Assembly: GCA_015680905.1 (NCBI GenBank)
Contig: CM027378.1
Span: 12,257,001-12,321,000 of the forward strand
Length of the DNA: 64,000 bases
Reading direction: 5' to 3'
Origin: Coptis chinensis
Lineage: Eukaryota; Streptophyta; Magnoliopsida; Ranunculales; Ranunculaceae
The notes under the pieces are model-generated. The model made no database searches. It saw only the letters and a program-made list of their open reading frames with translations, and was not told the origin of the DNA. The translations under genes were made by a program, and so were the position numbers. Numbering within the stretch: position 1 is the stretch's first letter; each line of letters opens with the position of its first letter. Positions 45,650-58,100 of this stretch are shown here, in pieces.

Positions 45650-48520
45650 TTGATTGATACATCTGGAGAAAAATTATTGGTAAAAACGCTTGAGTAGAGA
45701 TGTATTCCAAAGTCGGGGAAGCACATCACCGAGCTGAGTTTTGATCCAGTAAGCTCCATTTCCGACAACTTTGTGAACTATGTATGAGCCTTCCAAAGTT
45801 GGGTCAAGCTTGGCTAGTGCTAAGGTCTTTTTGAGGACTAGGTCGCCAGCTTAGAAAAATCTTGGGACGATCTTCTAGTTGTAAGCTCGTTGGATGGTTT
45901 GGTGGTACCGAGCTAGGGATATTGCAGCAGTTTCCCTTCCCTCTTCTAAGAGGTCGACTTCTTTGGATAAGATGTTGTCGTTTTCTCCTGATTCGACGAT
46001 GTCAGAACGTGTAGTTGTGATTGTAAGTTGTGATGGTATTACTGCTTATGTTCCGAAGTAAAGTGTGAAAGGAGACTCGTTGGTACTGGCTCGGGCTATT
46101 GTTCTGTATGCCCATAAAATGTTCTTGAGTTGTTCTGGTCATTTGCTTTTTTTGCTCTCCAAATTTTTTTGGAGATTCTCTTTGATGGATTTGTTTGTGA
46201 CCTCTGCTTGGCCATTGCTTTGTGCATATCTAGGTGTAGAAAATGCTTGAGTGATGCACCACTTTTGTAAGAATGCCTTGACTTGTGTGCCGGCAAATTG
46301 GGTTTCGTTGTCCATGATTAGGGTGTGGGGTAGACTAAATCTTGTGATGATATTGGTCCATATGAAGTTGATGACGTGGACTTCCTTGACTTGAACAAGT
46401 GGGTTGCCTCAACCTATTTGGTGAAGTAATATGTGGTTGCAAGGATGTATTTGAGTCATGTTTTCTTTTGTGGGATAAATGGTCCCATGATGTCTAGCCC
46501 CCACATATGAAAAGGCCACGGGCTGGCTATATGTTGATAAACTCCCGTGCTAGACTTAGGTGGTTGTGGGCAAATGTTTGACATTGGTGGCATTTGAGAA
46601 CATACTTCTTTGCCTCGATGTGCATGCCTGACCAATAATACCGTTGGGCGATTGGTTTATGAGCAAGAGATCTTGCTCATGCATGGTTGCCACATTCGCC
46701 TTTGTGAATTTTGTCGAAAATGAGTTGGCCTCCGCGTAGAGTTATGCACCTTAGGTGGGGTCCTCCTGTAGATTTACGAAACAATCATCCGTTGATCACG
46801 GTGTATCTGGGAGCTCAAAATTGTATGACACGAGCATTCCTTACCTCTGCTGGGAGCTCGCCATGTAAGATAAATTTCATAAATGGGCCTATCCAAGATT
46901 GAGTGATCTCTTCTTTCGATAAGGGCTGGAAGTCCGTGAGGCTGTTGACACTTTCATGTTGGTAGGCGGGCCTTTCTAGGATGTCATTATAAACTATTCT
47001 GGGACATGCATCTTGGGTTTTTGAGGCTAAGAAAGCCAGGCTGTCTGTATGTCTGTTATCCTCTCATGGAATGCGTTCTAAGGAGAATGTTGTGAACGAG
47101 CTAATGATATCATTGACAACCTGAGCGTACTTAGCTAAGTTTGCCCCATTTATCATATACTCTTTGGTGATCTGTTTGACGATTAGTTATGAGTCACTGT
47201 ACACTTTGAGCTTTCAGACTTGTAATTGTTGTGCCATGCGGAGGCTTGTGATTAACTCTTCATATTCCGCTTCATTATTGAATGTTGCGAAATCGATCTT
47301 TATGATGTTCTCCGAGTTCTTTAGCCCATTTGGCCATGCGGGCTGTTTTGTTGGTGGAACTCAAGACCTGCTTGATGGGTACATATGTTAAGACCTTGAT
47401 GAAGTGAGCCTGGAAGTATGGTCAAAACTTGTGAGCAGAGTATTACAAAGATAACATTGTTTTCTCAATTGGAAAGTAATGCTTTTATGAATCTGCCAAT
47501 ATCTTGCTGGTGAAATAGACTGGTTTTTCGGTTCTCTCGCTTTCGTGAAAGAGGACCGAGCTGATGGAAAAATTGGTAGTCACAAGGTAAAGCCCTAGTG
47601 TTTCTCCTTCATTTGGTTTAGACAGGACGGGTGTAGTTGATAGGTAAGCCTTCAGGTTGTTGAAAGCTTTGTGGCATTCGTCTGTTCATGTGAATGTTGC
47701 GCCCTTCTTTAGTATTTATAGGAACGGCTTGCATTTGTCAGATACACATGAGATGAATCTGTTGAGGGCTGAAACCATGCCAGATAGCTTGTGAATTTGT
47801 TGTTTGGAAGTTGGTTCTGGCATTTCAAGGAGAGCTTGTATTTGTTCTGGGTTTGCTTCAATGCGTCTTTGTGGAACGAGATATCCTAAGAATTTCCCTA
47901 GGGCTATCCCAAATACACACTTTGCTGGGTTGAGCTTCATCTTGTTTTGGCGCAATCTTTCAAAGACTTCTTGCAGGTGAGAAATGTGGTCGCCAACCTT
48001 TGCGCTTTTGACTACTATGTCGTCTATGTAGACTTCCATAGTGTCGCCTAACAAGTCTTTGAACATTTTTGTGACAAGTCTCTGGTAGGTCGCACCAGCG
48101 TTCTTCAAGCTGAACGGTAGGACGTTGTAGCATAACGTTCCTTGTTCGGTTATGAATGACGTTTTTTCCTGGTCTTCTTTTGCAAGTGGTATCTGATTGT
48201 ATCTGCTATATGCATCCATAAATGATAAAAGTTCATGACCGCAAGTTTGATCTACCAGTATGTCAATCCTGGGTAGGGGGACGCTGTCCTTTGGGCAATG
48301 CTTGTTGACGTTGGTGAAGTCTATACAGAGTCGTACCTGGCCATTTTTCTTAGGAATAGCTACAATGTTAGCTAACTAGGTTGGGTACTCAACCTCTCTG
48401 ATGAATCCAACCTTTTTGAGCTTTTCTATCTCTTCATTGATGGCTTTTTGAAATTTGAGTGCTAGTTTCCTAGGTTATTGTTTGATATACGACCAAGCAA
48501 AAACATCTTTATTGAGAGAT
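45650..48520 (-). pseudogene. Pol remnant of the older Tat element (RT, RNase H, integrase)
   Basis: The best-preserved part is RT at 48219-47716: MDAYSRYNQIPLAKED, LPFSLKNAGATYQRLV, and the catalytic EVYIDDIVVKSA. Further along the minus strand an archaeal-type RNase H is readable in pieces (EAEYEELITSLRMAQQLQVL near 47270). Integrase pieces include KCHQCQTFAHNH near 46600 and a GHK-type segment after the catalytic Glu region near 46200. The C-terminal integrase block GDLVLKKTLALAKLDPTFEG and VVGNGAYWIKT lies at about 45860-45690. Stops and frameshifts are frequent, so no enzyme can be made. Confidence 0.88.
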
Positions 48521-48989
48521 AGAAAATTGACAAGTTACTCTTTGAGCTTGGGGTCTAAATTAGCCCCTACATAAACAAATTTTGGGTTATCCTTTGTGCC
48601 CAAATTGACTTTTTCTCTAGGTTCGATTTGTGCTTGTTTTTCCTTGAGCTTGTCTGTTGCTGATATTGGAGGGCTGGAAGCTTGAGGATCTTTCAGCTTT
48701 AGGATGTCGTTTGTCTGGATGACCTGAGTTTTGGCCTTGGTTGTTGTGCTTACTTGATTGCATCGATGAGCTTCTAGTTGGTTGCTTCTGAGCTCCTTGG
48801 TGTAAGGTTGATGGAACTGCTTGGATCTTGTGAATCCACCTGCGTCCTAAGATGGCAGTGTATGAGGACTTGACATCAATCACATTGAAGCGTGTTGAGG
48901 TCTTAACCATGTCCTCATTTTCTCCAATGGAGATTGGTAGGATGATGTCTCCAATGGCATCTGTGCGGTCTCCATTGAACCCATAGAGC

Positions 48990-50519
48990 GGTACATTTGA
49001 CTATATCATTACCGAGTCTGGTAGGTGCATATCCTTGTATGTTTGGTAGAAGAGGATGTCGCAGGAGCTGCCTGAATCGATTAGGACCCACTTGACTGTC
49101 CATCCGTTGATCTTGACGTGCACTACCAGAGCATCATTATGGGGTAAACACACCTTGTCGAGATCTTCCTCGGTGAATGATATTGCAGTCATAGTTTGAG
49201 AGTTGGCAGGAGTGATCACTTCAACTTTGTGGGATAGGTGGTAGATTTCTTGCAGTGCTCCTACGCACCTGTCCTTTTCACGACCGGAGGTCTCGTTACT
49301 GGAGGTGTCTGTAATCATGTGGATTATCTTTTCCTTATCGTGATCGGAGGAGTGATGTCTTCTGTTGTGCCTCGACTGACTTGGAGATTTAGATCATCAG
49401 ACTGTTCCGCTTCTGCTCCTTCTACGAGTAGGTCGTTCATGACTACGACTCCTGCTTATATTGCGGTTGGCATTCAGTTTATGCCTGAGGTCGCTTTCTG
49501 GCAGGAACTCTTTCAGCTTTCCCTCTTCGATTAAGTCTTAGAGGTAGTGCTTGAGGCTCCAACATTCATCTGTGTCATGGTGATGGAGTTTGTGGAAGTG
49601 GCAGTATGGACGTCCTGGTACTGCTATCCACTTTATTGATGTTTGGTTTGAAGTAAGGTGTTGTATATATCTTCTTTAGGATATGGCTTGCCAACCTGGA
49701 GAAGTTGGAGAATTCTCTTTTGGTGTACGATGACTTATGGGAGTTGTTGCCTGAGTACTGATTATTTTCTTTGGGTCCCAGTTTGTCGCTTACTGTGAGG
49801 ACTTTTTTGCCTTTGCGCTGGGCCATCCATTTTTCGTACTTCATGTACTTGTCGACTCTGTGGTACAGGTTGTCTAGGCGTTCTGGCTTGTTGCGCACAA
49901 GAGACCCTACTAGTTCGGAGTCGTCTAGAAGGGCGTTGGTGAATGCCGAGGTTGCAAAGCTGTCCTTGAGGCCTGGCTCCATTGATAGCAGTTCCTTTTT
50001 GAAATGTCCTAGGAAAGTGCGAATAGTGTCGTCGTGTGCTTGCTTCAGCTGGAACAATGAGTCTAGGTCGGCTTGCTTCTTCCTGTTGTGGACGAACTCT
50101 GCTGCGAATGTCTCGGCCAGCTTGTTGAAGTTATGGATTGAATAAGGGGTTAGCGTGTATAACCAGTCTAATGCTCTGTCCTTCAAGCTGGCTGGAAAGA
50201 GTTTGCATTTTAGGTAGTCATAGTCTGGAGCGCTGTAGAGCGCCAGGATTTGACTGAAACGAGCTATGTGTTGGCCTGGGCACGAGCTACTGTTGGCCAA
50301 CGGGAACTTTGGCTGGATAAAATAAGTAGGGGGCTGTTTGTCCCTAACTTCAGTGGTGAATGGTGACGCCTTGTATGACTGGAGCATCTTCTAGACGATT
50401 TGGGTTGCGCTGGCTTTTTTGCTCGACTTCTCCAACTGCCGAGTGAAGTCCTCAAGACGTTGATTGGTGGTTGTGGTGAGGGCTGTGACTGCGTTATTTT
50501 CAATTGCGTCTAGGGCCAT
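48990..50519 (-). pseudogene. Gag-protease remnant of the older Tat element
   Basis: A likely start ATG at 50519-50517 (MALDAIENNAVTAL) is followed by a TAG just before 50387; the frame is then open to 49575. It contains the retrotransposon gag domain (FPASLKDRALDWLYTL, ETFAAEFVHNRKKQADLDSL). In another frame near 49610-49500 is the Cys/His segment PYCHFHKLHHHDTDEC, matching that of the young element. Protease at 49318-49001 keeps VLIDSGSSCDILFY with the catalytic Asp. Confidence 0.88.
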
Positions 50520-50700
50520 GTTGTTGGTGTTGGAAGTAGTTTGTTCTCGAATAGTTTGGTTCTCTTACTGGAGCGTGGTAAATGATTCCTAGAGAACTTT
50601 ACTTGATCTACTATAGCTTTTAGTTGTTCTTCTATGGTGGTTTCTTAACCAGTTTCATGGGCTTGAGAAAATAGTGTGGGTGTTTTTCTCAAGAAAACGA

Positions 50701-50718
50701 ACCGGCAGACGGCGCCAA
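50701..50718 (-). promoter_or_regulatory. Primer-binding site of the older Tat element
   Basis: On the minus strand TTGGCGCCGTCTGCCGGT follows the 5' LTR immediately. It shares TTGGCGCCGTC with the young element, so both probably use the same tRNA primer. Confidence 0.7.
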
Positions 50719-51135
50719 TGTTGAGGTGCGGATTTCTATCTACGACCTGATGTTGAGGTTGGTAGGGAATGACTACACTCTTTCTTGGGACAAGAGTTGC
50801 CTACGTATCAAATTTCTTGGGTGAACTTGAATCAAGCCTTACGTAGTTCATCTCTCTCTACTTATAGATGTTTGGTCTGACTTTCCTTATTTGCTTCAGA
50901 CATGCTGTTACAAAGTAAATGTCTCCTTGATTGGTGCGTTGACTGAGCTTCAGGATAGCGGTAGATCATTTATTTCCATATATGGTTGTATTTGATATTT
51001 GGGACGATCTGAGTTTAGGTTGTGGTTACATCTTGGTGGCGTGGTACAACCTGGTGATGTACGAGCTGTGAAGATACGACCTGGTGTGTGAACATGTGTG
51101 CTGTAGTGAACTTCTGAGAACGGAAGTTACTTACA
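50719..51135 (-). repeat. 5' LTR of the older Tat element
   Basis: 417 bp; in element orientation it starts TGTAAGTAACTTCC and ends CACCTCAACA. It lacks about 55 bp present in the other LTR. Followed (plus strand) by GATAA at 51136-51140. Confidence 0.9.
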
Positions 51136-51140
51136 GATAA

Positions 51141-52165
51141 TATGTTCACCTGCCCCAACAAAATCTAACAGATATTGCGTTTAATGGTTTTGTAGAAACC
51201 CTATTGTTTGATTTGCAATAGTGATGGCCATTACATGTAAGTATACATATATATTCTCCAAGTCAACATCATCAACAAGAACAAGGTTGATTAAAATACA
51301 GATTAGTATATTTATTGAAGGACCAAATTCTAAATGTTGGTTGGCACATTTCTCAACTTGGTCGATTTTTTACACTTAAATTTCTACTTCTAAATGATGA
51401 GTACAGTACACATATATGTACATCGATTACAATGGCAGAAATGTATTCTTATTGGTTAATGAATGATTATTTACCGTGCTGAACCTAAACCATAAACAAC
51501 AAAACCCATGTACCTGACTATCTGCTTAATTATCGGAACGCCAGCACCATACATTGCCAGTTATTTAGATTGGAAACTGGAAATGGGTTTAGCATGCAAA
51601 AGATATTCGATCTTTAGCCATCACACAAAGCTCTTAGCACACCAAGAGTGGTAGCTGTGGAAATTAAGTTCATCACGATTGACTTGTGTCATTTACTTCT
51701 TTTGAAATCACAGGTTTCCTCATGTGGCGTTAGTGTTGCTACAATATAATCCCCCTCTTATCCTTTTTGCTACCATCTTTGCCGTGCCAGTTGACCAGTT
51801 GGTCCAATTATATTTTGTAAAGCAGGGAAGATCCAGAACAAACAAATTAATATCACTACACCATTTGGGCCAAACAGGAACGGATCAGGGCTCATTTCTG
51901 GCCTAACAGAAATGAGTTGGAACCACTAAGTAAAATGACAAGTGTCAAATGAAGAACAGAGATGTGATGGCAGATGAGCAAGGGAGGAAATAAGAAAAAA
52001 ACACGATTCCTTTGATTTGCTAAAATAAGTAGTTGGGGAACATAGGCAAGCCAAAGAGAACAACAAGAGTTGGCATGGGTTGGTTATCAAACAGTATTCT
52101 ACTAAGAGTGAACGGTAAGAATTAGAGTTGATGTCTTTGTCAATCCCCTTAAAATTAGGTTTCCA
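51141..52165. other. Intergenic DNA, no gene recognised
   Basis: Frames at 51724-51906 and 51926-52177 are short and without a domain. No repeat boundary was found here. Confidence 0.45.
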
Positions 52166-52267
52166 TACCCTCCACAAGGTTCAATTTACTTTAAGACACA
52201 ATTATGCTACTACAAATACCCTCCACAAGGTCCAATTTACTTTAAGACACAATTATGCTACTACAAA
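52166..52267 (+). repeat. 51-bp tandem duplication
   Basis: Two copies (52166-52216 and 52217-52267) starting TACCCTCCACAAGG and differing at about one position. Such close identity indicates a recent duplication. Confidence 0.85.
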
Positions 52268-52327
52268 ATGCAGTTCTTCAATGTAGAGATATATAGGACG
52301 GAGAGTATATTAAGGGTTGGTGACGAC

Positions 52328-52774
52328 TATGGCTGTTAATGGGTTTCGATAATCCGATAACCGATCCGAACTAAACCGATTAAAACGGTTTGGGTTTTGG
52401 TAATTTGATTTATTTTCTACCGATTTGAAACCGAACCGAACTGATAAGATATTGGTTTGGTTTCGGATTTGCTCTCCACCGAACCGATATGAACCGGAAC
52501 CGATAAGATGACATTTTAATAATATTTATGAATACTTTTGTATATGTTTATCAATTGTGTGGTTGAAATTAATTGATTTAATTTAAGATTTAATTGATTT
52601 TATAGTTTTCGGTTTGGATTGGTTCGAGTTTGGTTTGCAATATTTTTTATCAGTTCGGTTCGGTTTTGGATTTCCAATATTTTTTATCGGTTTGGTTTCG
52701 GATTCCAAAATTTTTTATCGGTTTGGATTCGGATTTTCCAAAACCCGACCCAAACCAATCCATTGACAGCCCTA
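52328..52774. mobile_element. Non-autonomous hAT-like element rich in CCGAACCGA motifs
   Basis: The left end TATGGCTGTTAATGGGTT and the complement of the right end TAGGGCTGTCAATGGATT are inverted. The interior consists largely of CCGAACCGAT and CGGTTTGG motifs. It is about 447 bp and non-coding. No exact 8-bp duplication: GTGACGAC lies on the left and GTGAGTAG then GTGACGAT on the right. It resembles the 33220-34392 element in end sequence. Confidence 0.6.
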
Positions 52775-54784
52775 GTGAGTAGTGACGATTGACGAGCAAA
52801 TAGTCCAAAATTTAGAACAATTAACCGTCTGTATATATTAAGTATAAACATAAATGATGGTCAACGAGTTAACAAATCCATCAGGTGCGTAGTCAGATTG
52901 GCACGACTTAGATAATCATGTGGTCTCAAATAACTTGTGCTTATAATTCACAATTAGACTATTATGTGTACATAGTTTCTTTAGGCCCGACAATGTCAAA
53001 TGCACATTACCATTTATATTTGGCATTATGATTAGGATGAGCTGAAGGGAAAAGCGGAGACTATGTTTATTAGTAGCTTAATTACTAATAAAACTAGCCA
53101 TTTTGCACGGTCTATGGCCGGACTTGCTACATAGATAGCTAATGACTCAAAAGCCTAAAGTCTACTTGAATAAATAATATATGTATATTGATAGCTAATG
53201 ATTCATTGTTTATAATATATGTATACTTTGTTTGAAGGATTTATGTTTTTCTAATTTTTTTTAAGGGGTTTTAATTCTAGTTTTGGATTATTATTGTTCC
53301 TGTTGTAATAAGTTGTCAGGTTGTCGATGAAAGAGTATATATGGGACCTAGCAGCACCTTCTGGCGAATGCTTACGTCGCAGGTTTTCTCTAGACCTAAA
53401 GATTGGGAGTTGCACTGATCCCATCAATTATTGTTCAAATGTTGAAAGTTCTAGCAACATGACATTCTACTCAGAGCCTATTCCAGAGAATTCAACGATA
53501 GATACATTTACCGCATGCACAGATTCACCAAGGTTTAAAGCATTAAGCTCAAAATCAGATGACCATCAAACAATGTGCAACATTGGCTAAAGGGTTGAGC
53601 TTCAACAACCAAGTTAAGCAAGCTACTCAGTAATCAATAAATCATACTAAAATAAAGCTTGTAGCAGAATATGAGATAATGGGCTGAACACAATTAATTC
53701 AACAAATATAGGTAAAACAACACCACTGTAAGAATGTTTCTATAACCACCATGGAAATATAGCCATCATAGAATATGATATGTTCGTTGAACAGCCGACT
53801 AAAAGACTCCAGTGAAATTGACTGCCAACATATGTTGCATATTGGAAAGACAATTGACAAAGTGTGTTTGTTGCATGATCCTTCTGAATTTGTGTTTTGG
53901 ATACTAAAAAAGGTTATCTAAATAAGATCGTTTCCAATTTCATTCATATAGAACAAAAATACAGCAAGAAATCTATGATAAACCATTTCATTCAGTATCG
54001 TGACATAAAAGATAAACAAAAATAACACAATGATCCCAAAACTTATCGTGACATAAAAGACGCTCGTTGACAGCAAAAATACACCATTATGCAATAGATA
54101 ATCACGTCGACCGAAGTATTGTCGCATAGAGACCTCATTAAAGCTAATAGCCTAATCCCAAATCCTATTTCACTTATTCAATGAGCTTACCTAACCCCAA
54201 ATCCTGTTTTACTTGATGAAAGAGCTAACTAATCCCAATCCAACAGAAAACACATGCTTCACCATTAACATAAATAGATCATATATAATAGGAAACAACA
54301 ACTGATGGTTGCTAGGCTATCTGCTACATAGCGGGGACAACTGGTGCACTGTGACTTCCAGATGACAACTAAGGCTGCCTAGCTGAAGGAATAGCAAGTG
54401 TATACGTTTGTGATATTGATTGGTAGTGAGTTGAAGCATTGATCTAAATTGGAGCTCACCATAAGAAGATGGTGCAAATTAGATGGGTCTAATGACAATA
54501 AATAAAAGATTAGAATTCATCCAACACTCTTTAAGTAAACAACATCTGATACATACACATTAACACAAAGCATTTGGTATGTAATCAATTTCATGAGATG
54601 CTGCTGGTCAATCTTTTTGCGTTGCTCGTCATTAACGTTTTGTGATCGACTACTAATGTAGCTAGCTTCTAATACATCGACCACCTCTCTAGATGATTCC
54701 TTGACTGGAACCTCTCCATGTATGTATCACTGTGTCCTGATTCAAACCCACGTCAGATGGCTTGATTTGTCCTGTCATACATAC
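52775..54784. other. Intergenic DNA with one exon-like frame
   Basis: An 89-codon frame at 53321-53590 (MKEYIWDLAAPSGECLRRRF) has mixed composition and may be an old exon, but I recognise no family. The remainder is AT-rich and unassigned. Confidence 0.35.
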
Positions 54785-54897
54785 CTTTGTCCACTCAATA
54801 CGAAGCCGCCGGTCCTGTCTTCCAAATTCTGCCTTGTCAAGTCCTCGAATTGCATCCTCGGCATCTCGCTCATCATCCATATAGACAAAAGCAAATC
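54785..54897 (-). pseudogene. Isolated RRM exon of an RS-type SR splicing factor
   Basis: A 113-nt exon, acceptor TTATAG|G and donor AAAG|GTATGT intact, encoding a 38-residue RRM end: [20 protein letters not shown], then [18 protein letters not shown]. This matches the second half of the first RRM in the plant RS subfamily (RS31/RS40/RS41), which bind pre-mRNA and guide splice-site choice. Exon phase and length fit that family. The exon before it and the second RRM and RS domain were not found within about 1 kb on either side, so this is a fragment, probably carried here with its introns. Confidence 0.75.
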
Positions 54898-55668
54898 CTA
54901 TAACAACAACAAAAGAAAATAAAATCTGGTAGATACCACACAACTACCAAAGAGGAATTAAAAGAAATCCAGGATCTCTATGTAAGGATCCCATTATCAG
55001 AAGATATTGGCTGCAAACTGTACCAATAAAACACTTGTAAACTTCTTGTACAGTTAAGGAGAAAAAAAATGAAGGTCCAGAGTCCAGACCAACTTAGCAT
55101 CTGCTGCTTGTAGCAACAGAAAGGATAGCTCGTAGCTGGTTTCTGGACCATGACAATCTAACTCGATGATCCTTTTAAGCGTTAAAATAAGCAGTGTGAT
55201 GCAACAACAATCGTTAAATGATCAATGAGTTAGTCATAGTCCAGAAGGCCTATTCCTTTTGTGTCAACAAAAATTTCAGGGCCTTTGATTTTTTAGTAGG
55301 CTTGAACGCAGCACAGGAGTACCTATTTACCATCCGCTAGAGCAACTATAGTGGCAACTTACACATTAACCCACGGGAAAGCGCCAAAATTGAAAGCTCT
55401 AAATTGAGCATTCCTTGTCTGTAATTTGATTAACAATGAAATGAAAATAGGTAGTGCATAACTAACTGAGGGGTTATATATCCCTTGGCTAGCAAAAACT
55501 ATTACAACAAACTATGAAAACTATAGTGATTCAACTCCAAAGCACTCCCAACAACAAATTATTATTGGAAACACCACAGAGAGAAGGTCAACAGTGCTAT
55601 TATCAATCAACAGAAAATAGGTAAAACAAGTGTAACACGATGTACATAGCAAGAATTAAAAAGCAAAA

Positions 55669-56699
55669 TCATACTTGGTCATTCCTCATTTGTCCCATAG
55701 GAGGATTGAAATTTTGTTGCTCTCCTCCTTGCATGCCATCCCTCTGCTCCATCTGCGAGAATCTTTGTCCTTTTCCTGGCCCTGGATAACTCTGACTATA
55801 GCTAGAGGAAGCTCCTTGCAGGCTTGTAGCCTCCAGCAGCAGGACCAAAGTTCCTACTATCGCCTCTGAGATCCCTATTCTCTGGAGGCATATTATCTCC
55901 TCTTCCCGCCTGTGGGAAGTCCTCTGATACGAAGGCATTGGTTCTCTCTGCTCTGCTTGATAAGTCTCTCTTCCTCCAGTCTGTTGTCCGACTGGAACTG
56001 GACCATAGTTCTGCTGAGTTATGTAGCTTTGTGGTATGGAGTTCGATTGTACCCCAGTGCCCCTTCCATCTCCTGGTCCTATTGGAGTTGAATTGAAGTT
56101 TTGCTGCAATGGATAATTCTGTTGTGCCACATAGTTCCTTCCATCTCCTGGTGCGGCTGGACTTGGAGCAAAATTTTGTCTTTGTGGTGGGCCGGTTTTG
56201 TTGTACCCTACAGTTCGTTCCTACTCTTTGGTCCGGCCGAACTGGATCCGACCAAAGTTTTCCCTTGAACCGTAGTTCTGTTGTGGTGCATAGTTTTGTT
56301 ATCTCCTTGGGCGTAACCCCGGTGGTCATAATGATCGGGTTTCTTGGTTGATTTGGTGGGCTTACCATTACTACGCTTCCTATCACCATATCTACCAAAC
56401 CTATAATCAGATCGGGGAGGCCTGTGAGTAATTATCCTGTTCTCATATTTGTCTCCTGACAATCACAGATAATTCTTTAATGTCAAAAGAACAACCTGAG
56501 ATCATCATTACTTAGAATTGTGTTACAGTACATAAAACCACAATAGTTACAAAGAAGCAGACATAATATACCCACCCAACCTCTGTCAAACAAAACAAAA
56601 CTAAAAATAGAGAGAGAGAGAGAGAGAGAGTCATGTTAAAGTACCTCCATACTCCTCATTGGGTGGATCAATGTAAGAATCAGGCAAGATAAATACTAC
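55669..56699 (-). pseudogene. MORF/RIP-type organellar RNA editing factor, partial and frameshifted
   Basis: Exon A (56699-56645, acceptor CTCAG|G, donor GGAG|GTAC) encodes VVFILPDSYIDPPNEEYGG, the end of the MORF domain. Exon B starts at 56455 (acceptor GTCAG|G) in matching phase with GDKYENRIITHRPPRSDY and a Gly/Arg-rich region. Its first frame ends at 56208-56210. The C-terminal Gln/Pro/Gly-rich tail, typical of MORF1/MORF8-like proteins, continues in two other frames (56130-55669 ends EQQNFNPPMGQMRNDQV). MORF proteins interact with PPR editing factors in mitochondria and plastids. The exons for the transit peptide and most of the MORF domain are absent upstream within the window, so this is a 3' gene fragment with at least two frameshifts. 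Confidence 0.82.
56608..56630. repeat. AG microsatellite
   Basis: About eleven AG units, in the intron of the MORF-like fragment. Confidence 0.9.
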
Positions 56700-57839
56700 C
56701 TGAGCTATTATACATTATACACTCGATTAAATAAGATTCCTTAGAAGTATAGGTAGAACATTAATCTCAATGCAATTAAACATGTTTTATTCCCCAATCT
56801 GAAATCTTTAGAAATGCTGGTTTTATTCCCCAATCTAATCACCTATTAAAATAAAAATAAAACACAGGTGGGGTCTGCCTTAATCCAGTCATGCAAGAAG
56901 AAAAATAACTCCAGCTAACTCACCTCGCATCCCGACTCCTATGCAAGCTTGAAGAATCCAAGTGAAACAGAGTGCTTTGCAACTGACTCGGAGAGCTTGA
57001 TCTATGATAATTTTAGGAGACTATGGTTTGTCTATCAAGCGAAATAAAGAATTCTAAACTAAACATTGAAGATGTAAAACATGATCTCCGTTGTCAGGTG
57101 AACATGGAAATGGTCCCCTGTTTTCAGCAAAAATCAGTAATAAGGACAACAGTGCATCTCCTGAATATTATTACACTGTCAAGAAAACAGGCTAAATTTA
57201 GTGGAACACAACTATAAAAGACCAATTTTTTCCCAAAAAAATTAAAAATAAAATGACATGTGCTGTACACCTTCTACACCATCACACCACATTTAACAAT
57301 AGTAACAACCATGAAAATTGCAACATTGGACTGAGCTAAGCTTTTGGCTTCAAAAATTGCCCATTGCAAGATTTAAAAGCAAAAGTGTAAAGGACATGAA
57401 CAGTAGCACATTTGGTTTAGTTGCTTTTGCTTCATTCAAATTATTCATTTGAAAGAATTGACTATGTTGATGATCCAAAGAAGTCATGTGCTTTTGTTCT
57501 CATCCAATTTATATCTATTAATATGAATAAATCATGCCAATGATATGGAAGATGTCAAATGGTTGGCTAATTGTGTCAATTGGTCATGTAAATAAGATAT
57601 TGGATAAGAGACAATATAGATATATCACAGAACTTATTTTCAATCCACCACTTATAGAATTTGTCTTCTCTTTTATTCTTCACATTTTCTTTAAAAGTCG
57701 AGGCTTACAGCTCAGCCTCACTAAAGCAATCACCTATTGCCTCCCCCCTCCCCCTCATTTATTTTCTACAAGATATAATTTACTACTGTTCAATCAATGG
57801 AGTTTTATATGGTGAGAGATGCACATTGCAGCTATTTAC
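56700..57839. other. Sequence between the MORF-like and topoisomerase fragments
   Basis: No upstream MORF exon was found. A possible splice donor (minus strand GCGAG|GTGAGT) lies near 56922, so another exon may end there, but its coding sequence is not recognisable. Confidence 0.35.
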
Positions 57840-57941
57840 CTTCTCAATGGGAACTTCATGGCGCTTGCACCATGCGACTGATATCCTAGGATCCAGATAA
57901 TTAATTTTTGAAGTGTCTAATGCAACCGTCTTCAGATCCTC
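57840..57941 (-). pseudogene. Isolated exon of DNA topoisomerase I (active-site tyrosine exon)
   Basis: 102 nt, 34 codons: [20 protein letters not shown] then [14 protein letters not shown], with donor GAGAAG|GTAAAT intact. This is the C-terminal segment of eukaryotic type IB topoisomerase; the Tyr in [10 protein letters not shown] is the residue that forms the covalent bond to DNA. In plant topoisomerase I the next exon would encode a short tail beginning IFNKSLL; I do not find it downstream. Neither the linker nor the core domain is present upstream. It is therefore a single captured or duplicated exon. Confidence 0.82.
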
Positions 57942-58100
57942 CTTCGTCAAAGTGATAGGAGAGGGCAAGAAAACTCTAAAGTTTTACGTAGTGTTCCACT
58001 GCTGGAAGAAGATTCAAGAACTGATTTTCTGTCTAAATAAAATCAGTTCTTTACCAATACATAATCCTAATTCCAAAATACTCTATAAAATTATACTACC

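Larger units (their letters stand above)
41769..51135 (-). mobile_element. Older Tat-lineage Ty3/gypsy element, pol on the minus strand
   Basis: A 9,367-bp element flanked by GATAA at 41764-41768 and 51136-51140. LTRs lie at 41769-42240 and 50719-51135; in element orientation they start TGTAAGTA and the 5' LTR ends CTCAACA. The primer-binding site (TTGGCGCCGTCTGCCGGT) follows the 5' LTR at 50718-50701, and a polypurine tract (AAAGGGGGCTG) precedes the 3' LTR. On the minus strand gag, protease, RT, RNase H and integrase remnants follow in order; a plus-strand gene (42632-44862) lies antisense to them near the 3' end. LTRs differ by about 9% by my count, plus one 55-bp gap. Many stops and frameshifts make it clearly dead. 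Confidence 0.93.

Noticed and set aside
52320..52800. GTGACGAC/GTGACGAT as target duplication of the 52328-52774 element
   Set aside because: The right copy is not adjacent to the terminal repeat and one base differs, so I left the element without a confirmed duplication.
54785..56699. The SR-protein and MORF segments forming one functional fusion gene
   Set aside because: The MORF part has frameshifts and its own stop at 55669-55671, and the SR exon lacks its upstream partner. Separate fragments fit better.
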